In this document: piece after piece, positions 42,273 to 49,400 of the stretch
Layout of the letters: the number at the start of each line of letters is the position of its first letter
Position numbering within the stretch: the stretch's first letter is position 1
Assembly: GCA_002392765.1 (NCBI GenBank)
Contig: DGHT01000057.1
Span: forward strand, 1 to 52,324
DNA from: Verrucomicrobia bacterium UBA3841
Lineage (GTDB): Bacteria > Verrucomicrobiota > Kiritimatiellia > RFP12 > UBA1067
Direction of reading: 5' to 3'
DNA: 52,324 nt
Position numbers and translations under genes: made by a program
The notes under the pieces: model-generated
Seen by the model: only the letters and a program-made list of their open reading frames with translations
Databases searched by the model: none
What the model was told of the DNA's origin: nothing

Positions 42273-43232
42273 ATGAAAATCCTGATTACGGGCATAGCCG
42301 GGTTCATAGGTTTCCACGCGGCGAAGGAATTCGCGGCGCGCGGGTGGAAGGTGATCGGCATAGACAACTTCTGCGACTACTACGACGTCAAACTGAAACG
42401 CGACCGCGCCGCGCTTCTCGAAGGCCTCGCATCCGTTCGCGAAACCGACATCTGCGACATCGCGTCCCTGAAAGCGCTGTTCGACGAGGAGTCGCCGGAC
42501 GTCGTGCTCAACCTCGCCGCACAGCCAGGCGTCAGGTATTCGATCTCGCACCCTTTCGTCTACCAGAAAACGAATCTCGAAGGATTCCTGAACATCCTCG
42601 AGTGCTGCAGGCACGCGGCGAAAATTCCGAAGCTGGTGTATGCGTCGTCGTCGTCCGTATACGGCGGGAACGTCAAAATGCCGTTCGAAGAGTCCGACCC
42701 CGTAGACAATCCCGTAAGCCTCTACGCGGCCACCAAAAAAGCCAATGAACTCATGGCGCACACGTACTCGCATCTGTACGGGATGCAGACGATAGGCCTC
42801 AGATTTTTCACCGTCTACGGCGCTTGGTACCGTCCGGATATGGCACTGTCGCTCTTCGCCGACGCCATGCTGAACGACCGTCCGCTCAAGGTGTTCAACA
42901 ACGGGAACATGAAACGCGACTTTACTTTCGTAGACGACATCGTGGACGGAATAGTCCGCACCGTCGAAGCCGCGAATCTGCCGCGATACGATATATTCAA
43001 TATCGGCAACCACAGGAGCGAAAGGCTTATGGACGTGATAGACGTTCTCGCGGACGCCCTCGGCGTCAAGCCTAAACTGGAGATGCTTCCGATGCAGCCG
43101 GGGGACGTGCCCGCGACGTTCGCGAGCGTGGAAAAGCTCCACAAGGCCGTCGGCTACGAACCGAAAACCACGATACGCGAAGGCATCCCCGTCTTTGCCG
43201 AATGGTACCGCAAATACCGCGGACGCGACTGA
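42273..43232 (+). CDS. NAD-dependent epimerase, UDP-glucuronate 4-epimerase-like
   Basis: The 319-residue protein is an extended short-chain dehydrogenase with NAD-binding GIAGFIGFHAA (residues 7-17), DNFCDYYDVKLK (typical of UDP-uronate epimerases), catalytic SSSSVYG and YAATK, and RFFTVYGAWYRPDMA. It would interconvert UDP-glucuronate and UDP-galacturonate, supplying an acidic sugar for the two glycosyltransferases upstream. The gap to the GT2 gene is 3 bp. It is the last gene of the plus-strand operon and converges on the giant minus-strand gene. Confidence 0.88.
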   Translation: MKILITGIAGFIGFHAAKEFAARGWKVIGIDNFCDYYDVKLKRDRAALLEGLASVRETDICDIASLKALFDEESPDVVLNLAAQPGVRYSISHPFVYQKTNLEGFLNILECCRHAAKIPKLVYASSSSVYGGNVKMPFEESDPVDNPVSLYAATKKANELMAHTYSHLYGMQTIGLRFFTVYGAWYRPDMALSLFADAMLNDRPLKVFNNGNMKRDFTFVDDIVDGIVRTVEAANLPRYDIFNIGNHRSERLMDVIDVLADALGVKPKLEMLPMQPGDVPATFASVEKLHKAVGYEPKTTIREGIPVFAEWYRKYRGRD

Positions 43233-43252
43233 CATGCATCCGCATTCCATCA

Positions 43253-43426
43253 TCAAAGCGTCCAAAGGTCAAGCGTCTGCGCACCGCCCCGGAAGTACTG
43301 CGCGAAGTTGCCTATGCCGAACTCGGCTTCGCCCGTCGAAGAGCGCCAGTTGTTGCAGGCGAAGAGAATCTGCGCGGGACGCCCTGGTTTGGCTTCTTGC
43401 GAGAGTTGCAGGCGGGGGAAAAGCAT
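43253..43426 (-). pseudogene. 57-codon fragment of a giant-protein domain, in frame after the giant gene's TAG
   Basis: Directly after the TAG of the giant gene (43427-43429) the same frame continues with ATG and 57 codons to a TGA. From GRPAQILFACNNW to FRGGAQTLD it is about 70 per cent identical by eye to an internal piece of the giant protein (near 46,290-46,390). It is most likely the tail of a related gene left by recombination. Expression as a separate peptide or by stop read-through is possible but unsupported. Confidence 0.6.
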
Positions 43427-46400
43427 CTATTGCCGGTTTCCGGACGCCGCCGGCACCGGTACGACCTTGATCCGGTAGAACCGCGATGCACCGTCCTTCG
43501 GCGCGTCGAGCTTTAGCGAACCCGACGCGGGGGCCTTCACGGGCTCCGTCTCGCCGGTCTTGCCGCCGATGCCGCCGGAAACAAGTTTGTCGCCGTAGAT
43601 CACCGAATACCAGAACCCTGCGACCGCATCGACGTATAGGCCGTCCGTCGCCGCGCCGTAGTCCACGACGGACACCGTCGCTTCGCCCGTTCCGCCGACG
43701 GAACCGGCGAGCGCCGCCGCGCCATCCTCGATGAAGAATGTCGTCCGCCCCGCGTTCGCGCCCGACGCGATGGAGTAGGACGCATTGGCGTACGATGTGC
43801 GAACGTTGCCTGCGCCTGCGCTTTCGTTGGCGGAGACCGTCGCGCCGGACGCCACATACACCGCATTGTCCTGGACGAGCGGGTTGCCGTTGTTCAGATC
43901 GCCTATGACGCCGCCGGCCGACGAGGAACTGCCCGTCTCGACGGCGACGCGTCCGGTGGAAGCGAGCGAGACGATGTTGTTCGTGACGACGATGTCCCGC
44001 GCGACAGGGCAACCGACCCATCCGGCGAGGCCTCCCGCGCACTGGTTCGCGACGGTGATGTCGCCCTCTGCCGTGTTGCGGGCGAGCGAACGCACGACGC
44101 CCTCGACGTGCACGCTGGAGTTGCGAATCTCCGCATGACTGCCGCTCCCCACCCACACGCTCGCGGCAAGTCCCGCGACACGCTGAGGTCCCTGCACTTC
44201 GGCGCCGGGACGGATGAAGAGCTCTACGCCGTCGATTGCACCGCCCGCGCCGAGATTCGCCGCAAGCACGGCGGCGGTGTGCGGTCCGCCGGCGAGCGTG
44301 TTGGCTGTCTTGCTCGCTGTCGTGTCGTTCCAGCGCGAAGCGCGGCTGACAACTCTTCCGTAGAGGTCAATCGTGAGATTCTTCACCGTTCCCGTCAACG
44401 TGCGGATTAGCGCAGGATTCGAGTCGTACGCGAGCCACACGTCATTGGAGATCGTGAGCGCATGCCCCGCGCCGTCAAGCGTTCCCGAGAACGTCTCTAT
44501 CGGCAATGGGTCGTGCACGAGCGCAATGTCGGCGGCGAAACGCGCATTGACGCCGGGATTGTCGCGCAGCCAGAACCAATCCTCTTCGCTGTCGAGGAGA
44601 TACGCGCCGTCGTTGTCCTGCGGCGGCGTGGGCCACGACCAGTTGGTGCGCGGCCAGCAGCTCTTGGCCTGGTGGCGCGCAAGCGACATGAGGTCGGCGT
44701 CGTTCCACGAGGCGTCGGTGTAGTAGCCCCAGCTCATGACGCCGCCGTAGCCGTTCGCGCGGCACCAGTTGCACTTCGCATGGTAGCTCGACGGCCCCTC
44801 GAAGGTCTCCTTGTTAGTCGAAAGCACGGTGCCGTCGGCCTTCTTCGCCGTGCGGTTCGTCCAAACGAGGTCGGCATCCCACCAGCGCGTCTTGTCGCTC
44901 GGCCACGCCTCCTTCAGCCACGGCACGACCGAGCCCCAGCCTGGATTCTGGACTTCATATGCGTACATCGCCTGTCCTACGACGATGCGACGGGCCGGCA
45001 CGCCGCGGTTCCTGCAGACGTTGATGCCGGTCATCATCACCTGCGGCGAGGCGTTGAGCGTCGTGTTGCCATACGCCATTGCGTTTACGAAATCGGCGGC
45101 GTGGAACGCAGCGTGATAGCCGTCGGGCGCCATCTGGTAGCCGAGGTTTGAGCAGAACGAAAGGACGTATCCCTTGTCGAAGAACGCGGCGGCGAGATCG
45201 CGCATGAGAAGTCCGTAGGAGTGCCAATCGCGTTGCGTATTGGCGGATGTGGGTGACGCGGTGTGGTCGCCGGGATATTCCCAGTCGATGTCGAGCCCGT
45301 CCAGTCCCGCCGATTCCATCACGGCGAGAATGGCATTGACGAGCTGCTTGCGGCGAGCGGCGGACGCGGCGGCGCAGGCGATGGGCCGCCCCGTAACGCC
45401 ATCGACGGTGTTCGTTCCTTCGCCCTTCGTGAGCGAGCCGCGAATCATGCACTTCGGATTGTATTGGTCGCGCAGCGCCTTGATGCGCGCAACTTGCGCG
45501 GTGTTGTTGCGCCCGCGCGCGTCCCACGTCGTCTTGAACGTGTCGTTCTCCGAGTCATACACGACGAGGAAGTCGTTGCAGACGACGATGTCCGTCAGAT
45601 TGCCGACGCGATTCGCCGGAGAGTCTTCGAGCTTCCCTGCCCATGTGCCGGTGAGCGCCGTGCCGTCCTGCCGCAAATACGCGCCGACCTGGTGGACGAA
45701 CGGGAAGACGCGGTGGGGTGCCGTCTCCGCACCGTTGACGACATCGAATACACCGCCGTTCGAAAGCGTGATCTTCTCCGTCGGCACCGAGACCCAGATT
45801 TCGGCGTCGGGCGAAATCTCAGGGTTGATCGTCGCCGTCACCCAGAGATAGTCGCTGTCCTTGCGATCTTTGACCTGCGGAAAGAACCAAACGCTCCCCG
45901 CCGGGAAGGACGCGGTGAACTCCGTCGCGCCATCCGCCGCAGCCACCGTGGCGGCGGGGCCTTGCTTCGCCTCTGCCTCGTAGAAGCCGTAGTTGTGATC
46001 GAACGGCTGCTTCCAGTATTTGATGTCCGTGATGTCAGCTTTTGTGCAGTTCACGAGGCGGAACTTGACGTCAAACGCGCTCGCATTGCCGCCCAGGGCG
46101 TTGTCGAAGCGGATGCCGAGAAGCGCTTCCCGCGCAAGCCCGCGCGTAAGGCGCGGATGGACGCGCACGACCGTCGCCTTGCCGTTGTTGGAAGGTGCCT
46201 CCTTCGTCCAGATTTCGATGCGCTTGACGCGATAGGCCGAAGCGTTCATCTTTTCAAGCCCCTTGGTGTAGGTGTAGTCGAGCGTCTGCGCACCGCCCCA
46301 GAAATGCTGGGCGAAGTTGCCGACGCCGAACTCGGCGGCGGTGGAATCGCTCTGCCAGTTGTTGTAGGCGAAGAGAGCCTGCGCCGGACGGCCCGAAGGC

Positions 46401-49400
46401 GGCGCCAAGCGAAACACCTGCATCGAGCCCATCGTTCCGGACTCGCCAAGTGTATCGTTCCAGTCGAACATCGACTTGTCGTTGCCGCCGTGCGCCACCG
46501 GGGCGCCATCTAGACCGGATGCGGCGCCCGTGTAGTCGAACGGCGAGAACTCTATCCATCCCGTCGCCGTATCGTCATCCGTGGCGATGTTGTCGATGCC
46601 GTTGTGGTTGGACATGACATGGAGCGAAGAGACAATCTGCTGATGGTTTGTAGTCGGGAGCCCCAAGCCTGAGAGAGTCGGCGCGAACGCATCCATATCG
46701 ACCCAGACCCACTTGTGCGTCTCGTTGTCGGCACGGACGTATTCGACGAAATAGCCGACCTTGCCGATATTCGTCGCCGGACCCTCGCCATTTACGACCG
46801 TCGGCGCGTTCGTGCTTGCAACGGTTATCGTCTGCGCGAGCGTGAAACCGTTCCTGTAGCCGTCAAGTTCCGTCTTCGCCGCCGCGCCAAGCGAACTGTC
46901 GTCCACATAATCGAGATATGAATTGAACGGCCCGTTCGCGCTCGTGAATATGTTCGTGACCTGGCTGAGGAACCCTTCCGCCATCTGGTCGTGTCCCCGC
47001 CAGTCGGGATGCAGACCGTCGGACGAAAGAACACCCGTCTCGGTGGATTTGACGTATGTGTTCAGATCCGCGAGATAGACGCGACCGGCCGGGAACGCAC
47101 CGTCTTCACCCTCGCCCTTTGCGACCTGCGCCTTCACGAGCGCGTTGAACGAATCGCTGCGGGCGTTGAGTGTCGCCTTGTTGGCATAAGTGGCGTACAT
47201 CGTGGTGGAGACGACGATCTTTGTCTGCGGCAGGTCATCGAGAATTCTCCACACGACGTTCGTCCAGTTTGCGAAAACCGTTGCCGCATCGCCGACGACG
47301 GAAAGATCGTTGATTCCGCCGTGCAGCAGGACGACGTCTGGATTGCCGACCTGTGCGCAGAGCGTATCGACGTTCTCGACCATGGCGGAGCGCTGGTAGC
47401 TCGTAACGCTCGTAACTCCGAGCGTGCCGCCGTGCTTGGCGGAATGCCACTTCCATTCGTCTGGAATGACTGCGCCGGAGGGATCGATGGCGTCCATGAA
47501 GTTATCCGTCCCGCTTGCGGTCTGAATCTTGTCGTAGCATCCGACCATCGCCACATTGTAACCGAGAAGCTTTAGCTTCTGCCCGATCAGAACACGGTAG
47601 TTGGCCTTGGAGTTGCCCGCGTTGAAGCCCTCGGTTATGGAGTCGCCGTATGGCCAGACTTTGAGAACCGGTTTGAGGAACTGCACCGTCTCGTCATAGA
47701 CGCGCAGATAAATCGCGTTTACGCCATAGACAAGCTCGGCGGTCAGCCCGGACGCGAGTCCCGGGACGCTAAGTGTCCCGACGCGCCCGTAGCCCGCCGA
47801 CATTCTCTGCGGTGTCGTCCATTCGGCGAGCTTGTAAACGCCGACGCCAATCGTGTCGTTCGTGACGGCGATAGTGCCGGAAGACGAAAGCGCGCCGATG
47901 CTTTCGTATGTGCGCGTCGCACCCAGCGCGAAGTTCCACGTCGCATTGTCGGCTATGGAAAGCGTCGCCGCGTCTTCGGGGTTTTCGAGGGGAATCAGAT
48001 CCCTCGGCGTATAGTAGCCTTTGAAGACCACGATCTTCTCCACGACGAAGCCGGTGAACGGTGACCAGGTCGCATCGGCATTGGGCATTCCCGACGGGCC
48101 GCCTATTCCTATTGCAGATAGATCCGCCGTGAAGGTGATGTCGGCAGGGGATGCCGTGGCACCGCCTGTCATGTTGTCGAGCGAAGCGCCCGTGTAAACC
48201 ATCATGTCAACGGATTTCCTGGCGCACAAAAGATATCCGCCGGACGCATCAAGCGTCACCGGCGTGTTCAGCGCCACCCACTTGTTGTTGCCGCCGTTCC
48301 AACTGCGATTCACGGCAGGCGTCAACGCGGATTGCATATATGCGCCGACGTCCAACTTGACACCATTGCTCAGTGCTTCGCCGAATGTGACGACTGGCGC
48401 ATTCACCGTCGAAGGTGCTGAGGAATACTTGACAAGGACTGTCAATTCTTTCGAGGCTGCCGCCGACGTGTCGATTACCGCCGCCGCGTCGCCGATGGTG
48501 AGCGTCGAGCCGTATGTGTCGTCCGCAATAGCGGTCGTGCCGCTCGTCGAAAGCGTATAACCGCCCTTCTCCGCCGTCTTGAAGTCCTTGTACCAGACCG
48601 CAAGAGGCTCGATGGCGTACGAGTCGGGATCCACCGGCGGATCTTGCGGCTCCTGCGCCGACGCAAGCGCGACGTTCTTGATGCGAACCGTCTCGCCGCT
48701 TACGTGGCCACTGCGATGGGAATAGGTAAAATCGACCTTGTGCGTCCCTTCGGGAATCGCGATTTCGGTGGTGGTCCAGTTTTCCAAGGTGTTCGTCGCT
48801 CCGCGCAGCATATAGACCGGCTCGTTATCGACCCAGACCGTGAAGGACGAGTCGGCGAATGTGTGCGGCCAGCTGCCACGGTAGGGATTGTCCTTCAAGA
48901 GTTCGCTGTGCTCGAACGAAAGCGTGTCGGGTCCGACGACCGTCGTCGAAAGCGTGCTTTCGGAAGTGCGCGAACCAGTGAAGCCGTCGGCGACTTCAAG
49001 ATACTCTCCGCCGCCTGCCGCCGCCCATCCGCCGTCGATCGATGCGACTGTCGTCCAAGGCAATTTCGGAGAACCGAGAAGCGTATCCATCTCGGAATTG
49101 AAGGGGTTGTAGGCCACATTGACGGTAGCAGACTGCGCACCGTTCGTGATAACGTATGCTTCAATGTAGGCGTAGTTCTTGCCATCGGCCGTCACGGTGA
49201 ACGGACCGTTGTAAGTCTGATACTCGCTGTTGTTTTCACCCCAGACCATATAATGGATTTCAGCGTCCGGGTCGGGATAAGAGAGCTCAAACGCAGTATC
49301 CCCGGTTAGATACGAACCGTATGTTACCGAGCACTTGATCTCCTGAACCTCCGGCACGCGCGTCGAGCGCCACTGTGAAACATAGGGAGCCGCTTCGAGC

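Noticed and set aside
41415..43265. 616-codon minus-strand frame opposite the GT2 and epimerase genes
   Set aside because: The plus strand carries clear motifs and overlapping starts; the antisense translation has no domain.
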